DNA from: Cucumis sativus
Lineage: Eukaryota > Streptophyta > Magnoliopsida > Cucurbitales > Cucurbitaceae
Direction: 5' to 3'
NCBI RefSeq assembly: GCF_000004075.3
Contig: NC_026659.2
Span: 2,790,001-2,854,000 of the forward strand
DNA: 64,000 nt
The translations under genes were made by a program, and so were the position numbers. The notes under the pieces are model-generated. The model searched no databases, was not told the origin of the DNA, and saw only the letters and a list, made by a program, of their open reading frames with translations. Shown here piece after piece: positions 12,501 to 21,959 of this stretch. Positions within the stretch are counted from its first letter, which is position 1, and the number at the start of each line of letters is the position of its first letter.

Positions 12501-13985
12501 AACAATTTCTTTACTAAGTATAGTTTAGTTAATACTAAACTTTTATCATTTGTCGAGATGGAAGGCTGTATTCTCATTTATAATATGAATAAATGGGTGA
12601 AATTAAGAAACAAGAACTATAGAAAGAAAAAAGTTGGTACATATGTTAAACTTTGACCCCACATATATTATATTGTCTCAATCAAATTCCAAACAGTAAA
12701 GGGGTTAACTTTTTTAAAGTATTGTCTTTTTTTTTTTTTTTTAAAGAAAGAAGTAAATTACAAAGACGAAAATTTGACCATGGATAGTTGTTTTTGAAAG
12801 TAATGTTAAAAATGGGTAATTGAATTAAACTTAATTTTGTGGTGGAAGTGATGAGAGCCATAGTTAAAATAGGTCACTTTATCATAATGACCTTGTTTAG
12901 CCATGAAGCAAAAGATAAAGTCTATTTTAAATTTTGTTTTTATTATTCCTAATGGTGGCATTAATAATTAGCTTTTTCAAATGCATCTAAAATTGTTATA
13001 ACAAATATTATGAAAATTAACAACTAAAATGTTACCTATCTCTTTCTATTGTGTTTGTAACTTTTGTGGTTCAGGATTGCGAACTGCACTCCATCGCCAC
13101 CCGGTTTGGTTCCATAGCAGCGCAAGATAGAAACTCGCCAATCGAAAAGACCGGGTTCGCTTTCCTGCGGTGTAAGGTAACCGGTTCAGGACCCGTCTAC
13201 GTGGGTCGTGCCATGGGCCAGTACTCCAGAATTGTCTACGCGTATACTTACTTTGATGATGTGGTAGCACACGGTGGATGGGATGACTGGGACCATGTCA
13301 GCAACAAAAACAAGTAAGAAGGAATTAACCTTATTCTCTCTCTTTTTCTTTTCTTCCTTACATAACAAATAATGGAACTGACTTCCACATTTGGCTCTAA
13401 TCTTGAGCCAGAGCCGCCAATTTACTCAGACTTTAAGAAAAAAATACATTAAATATCTTTTTTGGTCTCTGAATTTTGAAGAATATGTACGGTTAGTTCC
13501 TAAAATTTTTGAATTCGTGTTTAAAAAATCTTTTCATTTAAGTTTGAATAAAAATGTGAAACTCAGCTCAACAGCAAATGCCTCTGTTCCTTGGAAAAGA
13601 AAAATCTTTTATCTCCCTTCTTTCTCCCTCACTCATCTCCTCTCTCATCCCTTTTTTTTTCTCGTTGGAGTACAAATGAGGATGAAAAATGTGATCACTA
13701 TTTTGATGCAAACTGCAAGAGCAGTACCTTTTGATTTCAGCATACACTGGTGTCAGTTGAACACAATATTTTGATAGGCCTTCTCCCTCGATTGATTCTT
13801 TTTGTGGGTGTGTGTGTGAGTGGTGCAGGACTGTATTTTTTGGAGTATACAAGTGCTGGGGGCCAGGGGCGAGTAAAGTAAAAGGAGTGTCATGGGCCAA
13901 GGAGTTGGAGTATAAAGAGGCACATCCATTTCTAGCCAAGAGCTTTGTCAATGGCAGACACTGGATTGCACCCTCTGATGCTTAG
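9539..13985 (+). CDS. Pectinesterase (pectin methylesterase) without PRO domain, PME53-like
   Basis: Five exons: 9539-9762, 10586-10775, 12207-12413, 13075-13313 and 13829-13985 (TAG), giving 338 residues; phases 2, 0, 0 and 2 all close. The start is the first ATG after a CT-rich leader and opens a hydrophobic signal peptide (about residues 1-24), so the enzyme should be secreted to the cell wall, where it de-esterifies homogalacturonan. Family residues are present: GMQGWQ with Gln152, GAQDT with Gln174 and the acid Asp175, and DFIFG with the nucleophile Asp196. The usual LGRPW block reads VGRAM (250-254), keeping the catalytic Arg252 but lacking the Trp; I recall the same variant in the Arabidopsis PME53 (At5g19730) clade. 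No N-terminal inhibitor-like PRO region or RRLL processing site exists, so this is a short, single-domain PME. Introns 2 (1.4 kb) and others are AT-rich. Confidence 0.93.
11560..11685. repeat. Palindromic (inverted-repeat) element in pectinesterase intron 2
   Basis: The core 11605-11648 folds with 19-base arms (18 of 19 paired) around a 6-base loop. Outside the core, symmetry continues imperfectly: an ATTAATTTAA block on the left is matched by TTAAATTAAT on the right. The whole is about 110-125 bases. It looks like a foldback MITE remnant or a structural palindrome; no target duplication was identified. Confidence 0.55.
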
Positions 13986-14836
13986 TTCTTACCTCTCCAA
14001 CCAAATGCAATACAATTAATTACTTTTTAGTATATATGCTTTTTTAATTATTTCCAAATATTTATATTAATTTTATATTCATTCAATTTGTACTCCACAA
14101 CAAATAATACTCTTCTAATACACACTATATAATATTTATCATTTGTTATTATCTTTTTTTTCTTTATTGTCCTCAATCCCGCTGTTTTTTCCTACAGAAT
14201 TGATGCAGTTACTGAAAATTATTAAGAGAAACATAATATTTTAAATTTATTGCTAAGCATGTCCCCTTAAGATTCCTCCCATAGATATACTTGAAAATTA
14301 AGAGATTAAGATAAGTTATCTAATTTTAAAAGCAATGTTTCATTTATTCGAATTCCTTAAATTGAGGGAAATTTTTCCAAGCAATTTGCAGAAGGAACCA
14401 GAAGTTTGAGAAATTTGTTTTAGGGACCATCTTCATCACTCCATTCACTAAAAAAACACCATTTCATTTCAGCTTCATTTTCTTTTTGTTAAATTTAATC
14501 TGACAACAATTAAGCTGCCTGTTCAAAATACAAATAGTCCACTTCAGCATAATGAGACACAGTACAGATTAAAGCAGATGTTCTCCTGATAATGAAAATT
14601 CCATTTCCAAATAGTAGAGAGCACCATCATAATACATAGAACATCGAAGCACATAACCTTGGCAACCCCGTTCCTATAGTAAAAAATGTATTATTAAATC
14701 AAACACATTATACCATACATGCAATGGGTCAATGTCATCAACTACGAGTATGGTCAAGCATATAAAGCACATACTGTAGTTTTTCTCCAGTTTCCCTCAC
14801 GCGCTGCCAACCTATTTCGACAAACAATAACCACAC
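13986..14836. other. Convergent intergenic region between pectinesterase and RBP45 genes
   Basis: About 850 bases shared by two converging 3' ends. It probably holds both 3' UTRs. The part from 14500 to 14836 is less AT-rich and likely belongs to the 3' UTR of the minus-strand RBP gene. No other gene was seen. Confidence 0.5.
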
Positions 14837-17800
14837 TCATGTTTGCCTAACCAGTGATGAAGTAGTCAACCATAACGGCCAGCCTAAAATAGCGCTTTCA
14901 TGTTTAGAGAGGTATGCATCATTTAAACTGCCAAATTTACAACTTGATGTCAATGCAAAGTTAAAATAAAAATAGAAACTTGTACATTCCTAATCTTGTA
15001 TTGTAGCTAATTAGAGACAAAAGAGAAAGCCATACCAATCAACATCCGGGGTATCCAACGTATCATTCCATTCCTCTCCTTGTTCTACGGAAGGGACCGC
15101 ACCAGCTACTGTGGCCAAATCTTGTACGCCGTCAACCTAAAAGAAAAGAGTTAAAATGAATAGTTCCAAGATCAAAAAGGCAAATACATTTTCTGGATAG
15201 ATGAACCTTTTTCTATAAATATATTGCTCTTGATTCCCACTCATTTTATTCTGATTCTAAGCCTTAGCATCTTGAAAGGGCAATTAGAATTCACCCAATA
15301 GACTCCAATTGAAAAATGGCTGCAAACAAATAGATTATAACAATCACTTTGCCCACTATCTACCATAGAAGAGTATGGAGCTCTTGCCTTCTAAAGAAAA
15401 CAAAACTTACCTGTTGAGGATATGAGGCATAACCCGAATAAGCACCATAACCATATAAAGATGGATCTTGTACAACTCCATATCCATAAGCATCATAAGT
15501 CCCTCCATACCCATAGTAAGCGCTCCACTGGTTTGGATCAACTTGCTGACCCCAAGTAGTCAAGTCCTGAAATTCATCACCATTTCATCACCATTTCATC
15601 AGTCTACCTAATAGAGTGAGCTCTAGTTCACTATGAGCATTAAACAGGCTGTTGTGACTTGTGAGAGCTTGCTAACAGAAAGATAACATGCATAATCAAT
15701 TTTACCAAGGAGTCGTTTTCCTGTACCAATAAATACCCATTTAGCTAAGCAAATATTTAAAACAATATATTATAGTTTAGGTAAATGATTCTGTCTGCTA
15801 AAGGTTTGTAAGATGATTGTCTTTGTACTTTTCTGAGGTATACCTCATCCCCACTTTCCAGGCCTTTCCTTTACATCCTATTTCCGTACTAGGGTAACGT
15901 TCACAAAAAAAAAAAAAAAGTATTTGAGCAATTTGAGTTCTTGTACTTTCAAAATATCTACAGTCCATGTACTTCCAGTCCTTATACTTCTGAGGTTTGT
16001 TCAAAATAAACATAGTCCTTGTACTTTGAGTCATTAGAATTTGAGAGACTAAATTTAAGATTTCTTGAAATTACATGAACTAAAATTAGACAATTGAAAA
16101 TACATGGACTGCAATTGAAAAACCTCAAAGTACACAGACCAAAATGGTATTTTAGCAAAAATTATTTACTAAGATGAATGTGAGCCATTTTTCCATAAAT
16201 ATGAAATATCAAATTCACAGGCTAAATAAAAGAAAACACACCTAATGATTTAGGCACAAACTCATTGAGCAATCACGGTTTTGTAAGTTAAACCCGAGCA
16301 AAAGCATGAATTAAAAAAACTCATAAATACATATCACATCCACAGTGGAAAAAGTACGCTGGTATATCTAGGAAAATATTTGTTCTGGAATTCAATAGGA
16401 AGTTCACAATTACCTGCTTGGCAGCTGGATTTCTACCCCAAGAAGTGCGAACCACTTGTTGACCAATTATCTTTCCTTGCATCTTTTGGATAGCTTCTTC
16501 AGCTGAAGCCCTGCACGGACACAATAGGGAGAACATATTAAATCAAAATTCCAAATGTTCATGTGAACTAAGAAGTCAATAACATATCTTGGAGAATCGT
16601 ACATACACAAAAACTTAACATCTATTCCATACGACGGTTTTCCCCCCACTCCCTGAACCTTATTATTATTCACAAGCTTCTTTCAAGGCATAGAAACAGG
16701 AGCAAGGAGAGATGCAATTTACTCAACTTACATCAATAAAATTAATCATGCAAACACACCTTGTCCCAAACTGTACAAAACCACAGCCTTTCCCGGCAGG
16801 AATTTTCACATAAGCAATCTCACCAAACTGCAAAAAAGTTTGCTTCAACTCCTCCTCTGTAATATTAGGATCCAAGTTACCAACAAATATCTGCACAAAG
16901 CACAATATAGTAAGAGATGAGCATAGAAACCAGACGTAGTAAAACTATCACTTGGCCTTGACTTACTGTTGTGTTATTTGCATCATAATCTGCTGGAAGC
17001 ACAGGAACGGATGTAGTGTACGCTGGAACTGGGTACATTGCTAAGACAAGAGACACATTGGTAAGTACAAGTTTTAAAATAGGAAATTACCATCCCATCC
17101 TAAGATTTTTTCAAGGGCAAAGGAAAAAAATACGAATACATTAACAATGAATTCTCTTTTATTTGAAATTTGCAGATATCCTCTCCCCTCATGGCATTTA
17201 GAAAATATTTTTGACATTGATTAAACATATTTATCCAAAATATTCAATAAGAGAAAAATTCTCTTTTGACATATACATTAATAACAATTAACTTAACACA
17301 TTTTCATCATAGACCCAAGAACACTAATTTAGCTAATATCAACTAAAATTTCAGAATGATCAAACCTATTAACTACTAGCTATGGGTTTGATGATGCAAA
17401 AAAAAAAAAAAAATTATCTTAGCACTATCTAACAAAGAACTCCCATAGACAAAGGTGAAATTCAAATTTTAAGTCCAAAAGTTTAATATCTATGACTATG
17501 ACTACTAGCAAAGGTATGAAGCATAACATATAATTATGCAAATAGAAAAGCTAGAAGCGCTGGAAACTTGGAATGGAAAATTGATTGATTGATTTATTTA
17601 TTTGGATAGAAGCGTTGGAGACATGGATGAATAGTAAAAAAGATGGTACTCACTCCAAGAAAACGTGAGACAACAAAATGAAGAAGAGAAAAGGCAATGC
17701 TGAACATTCATTATTCATTACCTTTACCTAGACTGTATTGCTGCTGAACACCAATGGTTTTTTTAGGAGTTGCTGCACTAATACGCATAGGCCTAGTTGA

Positions 17801-18913
17801 GCAGTAAACACCATTCATTTCGGACATAGCTCGATTCCTTTCATTTTCATCAGCAAATTTAACAAACCCATATCCCTTTGAACGTCCAGTGTTTGGATCA
17901 GTCACAACTTTAGCACCCCTAACAGATGGATATTGCGCTCTAAAGGTCTCTTGCAACAGATAGTCTGTAACATCAGGAGCCAAATCCCCCACAAAAATAG
18001 AGTGCTCAGGGCCAGCATCAGGGCGCCTTTCTCCAATTCCAAAGGAGGCCCAATTCAATCTGAAAGTTTGCTCTGTTCCAGGCATCTGAGTTCCATTGTA
18101 TGTCTGCAAAATTCTCTCTGCTGCAGCATGAGATACAAATTCCACAAACCCGTAACCTTCAGGCTGGCCAGTGATCTTGTTGCGAATAATTTTAATTGAT
18201 ATTACCTGTACTAAAAATTTTATATCATAGTCAACAAACTACAGAATGTTCTTGTCTGAATGCAGCTGAGTTACAAGTGCCTACTCAAATTCTAGAACAC
18301 AAACAACAAATAGACATCAGACATTCGTAATTCGCATGGGGTATTGGAACATAACAACAAAACAACTATAAAAAACTATAGTTTTATACATTGGTGTTTC
18401 TACTAGCACGGCTCTCGTGCATCAAAACTCATCCCCATTCAGTGGCATGAAAGTTCATAAGAGAGGCTCTCCCTCACACTATATTTCAGATCTCGGTACC
18501 AATAGGGCAAAATACAAACACGTTCTAATTTTACACACCCAAATTTACTTCCAAACACCAGACAATTTCAGGAGAAATTATTCGAAAAGACCTAACTAAA
18601 AGTAGAAAATCTCAAAAATCCACTTACCCACATCTAAATTTCATACCAACAATGTCATCAGCTAGAGAAACTGATGAAATCCTAATGGATTTATGATTAC
18701 AAACATCACCATTCAACACCAAAGTTACAAAGATAATAATAAATAAGAAAGAAAGAAAAAAAAAACTAACAAACGAACCTCCCCAGTGTGAGCAAAGCAA
18801 GAATTAAGGTAAGACTCATCGACCCAGTACTGCAAATCCCCTATCCAAAGCGTTCTAACTTCCTCCACCGTAGTTGGTTGATGGTGAGTTGGTTGACCTG
18901 CCAGTGTTGCCAT
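14837..18913 (-). CDS. RBP45/RBP47-type RNA-binding protein with three RRMs
   Basis: Eight exons in transcript order: 18913-18779, 18205-17728, 17040-16967, 16890-16760, 16510-16414, 15566-15411, 15136-15036 and 14927-14837; 420 residues, all phases close. Three RRMs are visible. RRM1: RNP2 LWIGDL at 22-27, RNP1 EGYGFVEF at 61-68. RRM2: RNP2 IFVGDL at 115-120, RNP1 KGYGFVKF at 155-162. RRM3: RNP2 IFVGNL at 230-235, RNP1 KGCGFVQF at 263-270. A Tyr/Gly-rich tail follows (about 318-355). The family (UBP1-related, nuclear/stress-granule oligo-U binding proteins) acts in mRNA processing and storage. The Gln-rich N-terminus usual in RBP45/47 is absent and RRM1 starts near residue 20, as I recall for Arabidopsis At5g19350 (RBP45D). 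The last exon (ending SSLVRQT) was too short to appear as an open frame of its own and was found by frame logic; it matches tails remembered from other eudicots. Confidence 0.92.
15776..16173. mobile_element. Small inverted-repeat (MITE-like) element with repeated 'TTGTACTTT' phrases, in RBP intron 5
   Basis: The left end (TTTAGGTAAATGATT then CTGCTAAA) is an imperfect inverted copy of the right end (TTTTAGCAAAAATTATTTACTAA). Inside, a phrase of the type TTGTACTTT/CATGTACTT recurs about five times on the plus strand (from 15821, 15940, 15967, 15983 and 16018) and about three times inverted (from 16064, 16102 and 16125). Such phrase-repeat non-autonomous DNA elements are widespread in eudicot genomes. 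No coding capacity is seen. It lies wholly inside the intron between 16414 and 15566. Confidence 0.65.
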
Positions 18914-19153
18914 TGTATCTATTGACGCATTATCTTATTGCTTCGGGTAATTGAGTTTGCTGATGTTCTTGTGAAGTTTGAGAGATTGTTTCTACACTCT
19001 CCGACTTCGCTGTCTCTGTAAATTGATCCGTGACTCCAAAGATTTTGGAAGCAAAAGCTTGGTAATAGCTAAAGAATTTATAAATTAGGAGAGAAACATA
19101 CAAAAATTGAGAGATTTGAAGAAAACCTGCGGATTCTTGGCAATTGCCACTGC

Positions 19154-19174
19154 TAGGGTTTTTGTGTTTCGCGC
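19154..19174 (-). promoter_or_regulatory. Telo-box plus E2F-like site upstream of the RBP gene
   Basis: AAACCCTA (minus strand) at 19161-19154 is a telo-box, common near the start site of plant genes for RNA metabolism and translation. TTTCGCGC at 19167-19174 fits the E2F consensus TTTSSCGC. Both lie about 250 bases upstream of the ATG at 18913, in a small less AT-rich island (19120-19200) that likely holds the transcription start. A 5' leader intron between this island and the ATG is possible (a CAG/GTTTTC donor-like site near 19126). Confidence 0.4.
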
Positions 19175-19214
19175 TGGGGACGACGGTGGGACTCCAAAGT
19201 ACGGTTAATAGCAA

Positions 19215-20720
19215 TTTTTCTTAATTTTATTTTTTAAAGAAAAAAAAAATCTCACCTTTTTATTCTTTGTAAACTTAGGTTTGGTGGATGGAAGACTCAA
19301 AATTACCCTTTAAATGGACGTTTTTCGAGCTTTTGTTTAGATGGATATCATAATAGAGTGAAATTATTAAAATAAATGTTTGTCGATGTAAATTGACCTT
19401 TTTTTCTATCGTTTTGATGTCTTGCTCTCTCAATTTTCTCTCAGTTTCGTTTATCTTATTCTTACTCTTGCTCCTCGTTTTTTTGCTCTTCGATCTCACT
19501 CCATTGTATTTGATGTTTTAAGTAACATTTTGATGGCCAACAATGACACTCTTTTACAATGTTTTGATGGTTGATGACAAATGGAGAAAGGGAAAGGAAA
19601 ATTGAGAATGAAACGAATAGGAAAAAAAAAGTTTTGTAACTTTGACCCGAACAACATTTGTAAGTTTGAGAAAATTGGACAAAAATTATTTTGAGTTTAT
19701 GATAGGGTCTTTTAATCGGTACAAACATTTTTAGAAGATATACATTTTTATTTTAAATTAAAAAACAGTTTACTTTAATTATAATTTAGTTATTTATTGT
19801 GATACATTTAAAAAATACATGGACTAGAATACACTTCATTGTCCAAATATTTTAGCTTAATATGTTCAACTTTGATGTTCCATTGTGGATGATCAATTAA
19901 TTACGAAATAGAAATGGTAACAACCTAAGTTCGATTACCTATTTTAAATGATAACTTTTGAAAATATTTTGGTTAATTTAACTTTATTTGAAAACGGTAT
20001 TCCATCACGATCATTCGTAGATAGGTAGTAATATTTTGGTTAATTTAACTAAATAAGCTAACAATAAACAAGGAGAAGATGATATTTTAGCCTCTGTTTT
20101 ATTATTTATTTGTTGTTGTTATTATTATTATTATATTAGTTCAACAAATGACTTATTAATTTGTTTATTTCTTTACCTTGTATGCTCTCAATTCTTCTTC
20201 ATTTCAATGCAATTGTAAATAGTAGTTTGGACAAATGGGTGTTTTCAATTAGATCTAATTTTAATTTCAATCTTATCCTAAAAACGAAGTCACAAATATT
20301 TTAAATCCAGTAAACATATTTTACAAGAAGTTCAACTTGCCTAAATTTATTTATTTTTTCTATATTCAACATTTCAAAATATTTCTTACATGAAAGATAA
20401 TTTTGAAAGGTTTATACAAAAACCAAAGATAAAAGATATTTTAAAAAAACAAAAAACAAAGTTGAAGAAAGTAATTTTGTAATTTAGCTTAAAACTAATG
20501 GTTTAGGGTAGCATTTATTGTTCTTATTATTTTTAGTCCATAATAGTTCAAAAGTAGCACTAATCTTTACTTTCACAATACTTTTTCCTAATCATCTTCT
20601 TTCTGTCTTCTCTAAGTAAACACATTTCTATGGTCAAACCAAAAGAAAAAAAAAGGAAAACATTCATAATTGAAAATGTCTGTTTCAATTCAAACCATAC
20701 CCATTAGACCAAGTCTTTCA
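19215..20720. other. Intergenic region between RBP and C2H2 genes, no gene seen
   Basis: AT-rich sequence with short T/A runs. The open frames at 19275-19499 and 19462-19728 encode Lys/Ser/Phe-rich low-complexity peptides and show no domain. The part nearest 20700-20940 is downstream of the C2H2 gene on the minus strand and may be its 3' UTR. Confidence 0.5.
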
Positions 20721-20725
20721 CTTAC

Positions 20726-20773
20726 CTTCTTCTTCTTCTTCTTCTTCTTCTTCTTCTTCTTCTTCTTCTTCTT

Positions 20774-20803
<30 letters not shown>
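20726..20803. repeat. (CTT)26 trinucleotide microsatellite
   Basis: Seventy-eight bases of uninterrupted CTT, about 140 bases downstream of the stop of the minus-strand zinc-finger gene. If the transcript extends this far its 3' UTR would carry (GAA)26/(AAG)26. The repeat also creates a spurious poly-Phe frame on the plus strand. Confidence 0.97.
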
Positions 20804-20805
<2 letters not shown>

Positions 20806-20940
20806 CATTCAAACTTCCAAGATTCCAATTTTCAGTTCCTTCACTTTTTTGTTTTCACCTTTACCAAAAAAGAAACTAAACCCCAAAAGAAAGAAGAAAT
20901 GAAAATGAGGTTATTGAACTAATTAACAAAAAACGAAATC

Positions 20941-21732
20941 TTAAGCATCAGAAACTACACTGTAATCATCTTCTTCAAGAGGAGCTGGTAAGTTGAGATC
21001 TATGAGACTAATCTGAAGTTTGAAAGAAACGGAGGAATTATTTGTAGAGCTCAGAAGATGAGATCTCTTATGGCCACCAAGTGCTTGACCTGATCCAAAA
21101 AGCTTATAACAAAACGGGCATTTGAAGATTCTTCTTCTGCTTCCCTCTTGTTCTTCTTCTTGTTCTGATTGACAGATTTTTTCATGGCTAAACAGAGCTC
21201 TATAAGATCGGAACTGTTCCTTACATTTCTCACACTTTTTCTTCCTTCTAATTCCTTTCTTCACTCTAATCTTCGACCCCAATTCCTCAAACGAAGATCT
21301 CCTCTCATTATGATTTTGATTCTTGATCCATCGATCACGTGACAGCATCATCAAGCAAACAGCCAAGTCTTCCTCCGGCGAAGCATCGGAAACAGAGCTA
21401 GCGGGTTCCGGTTCCACCTCCGGTTTCCTCCACCGTTTGGATCGTTTTCGAGTTGGGTTTTTGGATTCGGTCTCGCTCTCTCTATCTTGAAGAACAATGT
21501 TGAAAACAGGATCTGAGAATCTGAAATTCCTCCCCTTCGAGTTTCCTCTAAGCTCGTAAAGCGTAGATTCATCGTGGTCGGAAGAAGAAGACGAAGAGGG
21601 GGAGGGAGGAGGCTTGGGCGGTGGAAAGGGAAGCGCTGCAGCAGGTGCAGTGAGATGAGCCTTCATATGGCCTCCTAAGGCTCTGCCATTGGTGAAAGCT
21701 CTAGAACAGAGCTTGCATTTGTGGGATACCAT
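20941..21732 (-). CDS. C2H2 zinc-finger transcription repressor, ZAT4/ZAT9-like, three fingers with DLN motif
   Basis: Intronless, 263 residues, start at the first ATG after a GA-rich leader. Finger 1: C6, C9, H22, H26 with GRALGGH, where Arg replaces the usual Gln of the plant QALGGH signature. Finger 2: C167, C170, H183 and C187; it lacks QALGGH (reads YRALFSH) and ends in Cys, so it is degenerate or C2HC. Finger 3: C205, C208, H221, H225 with an intact QALGGH. A basic patch RKRSKRWRK near 95-103 may be the nuclear signal; EDLAVCLMMLSRD at 121-133 is the leucine-rich box seen in ZAT proteins; DLNLP at 245-249 is an EAR-type repression motif. Proline/serine-rich linker at 34-51. From memory it resembles Arabidopsis At4g16610 and ZAT4/ZAT9. 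It should act as a nuclear DNA-binding repressor; targets cannot be told from sequence. Confidence 0.93.
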   Translation of the reverse strand: MVSHKCKLCSRAFTNGRALGGHMKAHLTAPAAALPFPPPKPPPSPSSSSSSDHDESTLYELRGNSKGRNFRFSDPVFNIVLQDRESETESKNPTRKRSKRWRKPEVEPEPASSVSDASPEEDLAVCLMMLSRDRWIKNQNHNERRSSFEELGSKIRVKKGIRRKKKCEKCKEQFRSYRALFSHEKICQSEQEEEQEGSRRRIFKCPFCYKLFGSGQALGGHKRSHLLSSTNNSSVSFKLQISLIDLNLPAPLEEDDYSVVSDA

Positions 21733-21751
21733 TGAGAAAGCAAATCAAAGC

Positions 21752-21787
21752 TCCCTCTCTCTCTCTCTCTCTCTTTCTCTTTCTCTC
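21752..21787 (-). repeat. GA-rich microsatellite in the 5' leader of the C2H2 gene
   Basis: A CT run on the plus strand (GA on the transcript strand) ends about 20 bases upstream of the ATG at 21732. GA tracts in leaders are frequent in plants and can bind BPC/GAGA-type factors; the role here is inference. Confidence 0.75.
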
Positions 21788-21959
21788 AAGAGTTTCATAT
21801 ACAAAAGAGAAGAGAAAAAGAGAGGATTTTGTTTGTAAATTAATGATTAAATTTTAATGTGTAAGAATTGTTGGTGGTGGTGTTGTGTTTTGATTTGAGA
21901 AAGGGGAAGTAGAGAAGGGAAGTTAAAAAGGAGTAGGTGACAAGCATTCCTCCACCAAA

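Noticed and set aside
13391-13951. Two 127-codon frames (plus 13391-13774, minus 13568-13951) in and around pectinesterase intron 4
   Set aside because: The plus frame is intronic without a domain; the minus frame is antisense to the last exon. Exon 5 of the pectinesterase explains the coding signal.
15798-16034. 78-codon minus-strand frame with repeated Lys/Tyr words
   Set aside because: Lies in the MITE-like element; its repeats come from the element's phrases.
20670-20879. 69-codon plus-strand frame with poly-Phe
   Set aside because: Produced entirely by the (CTT)26 microsatellite; no domain or gene context.
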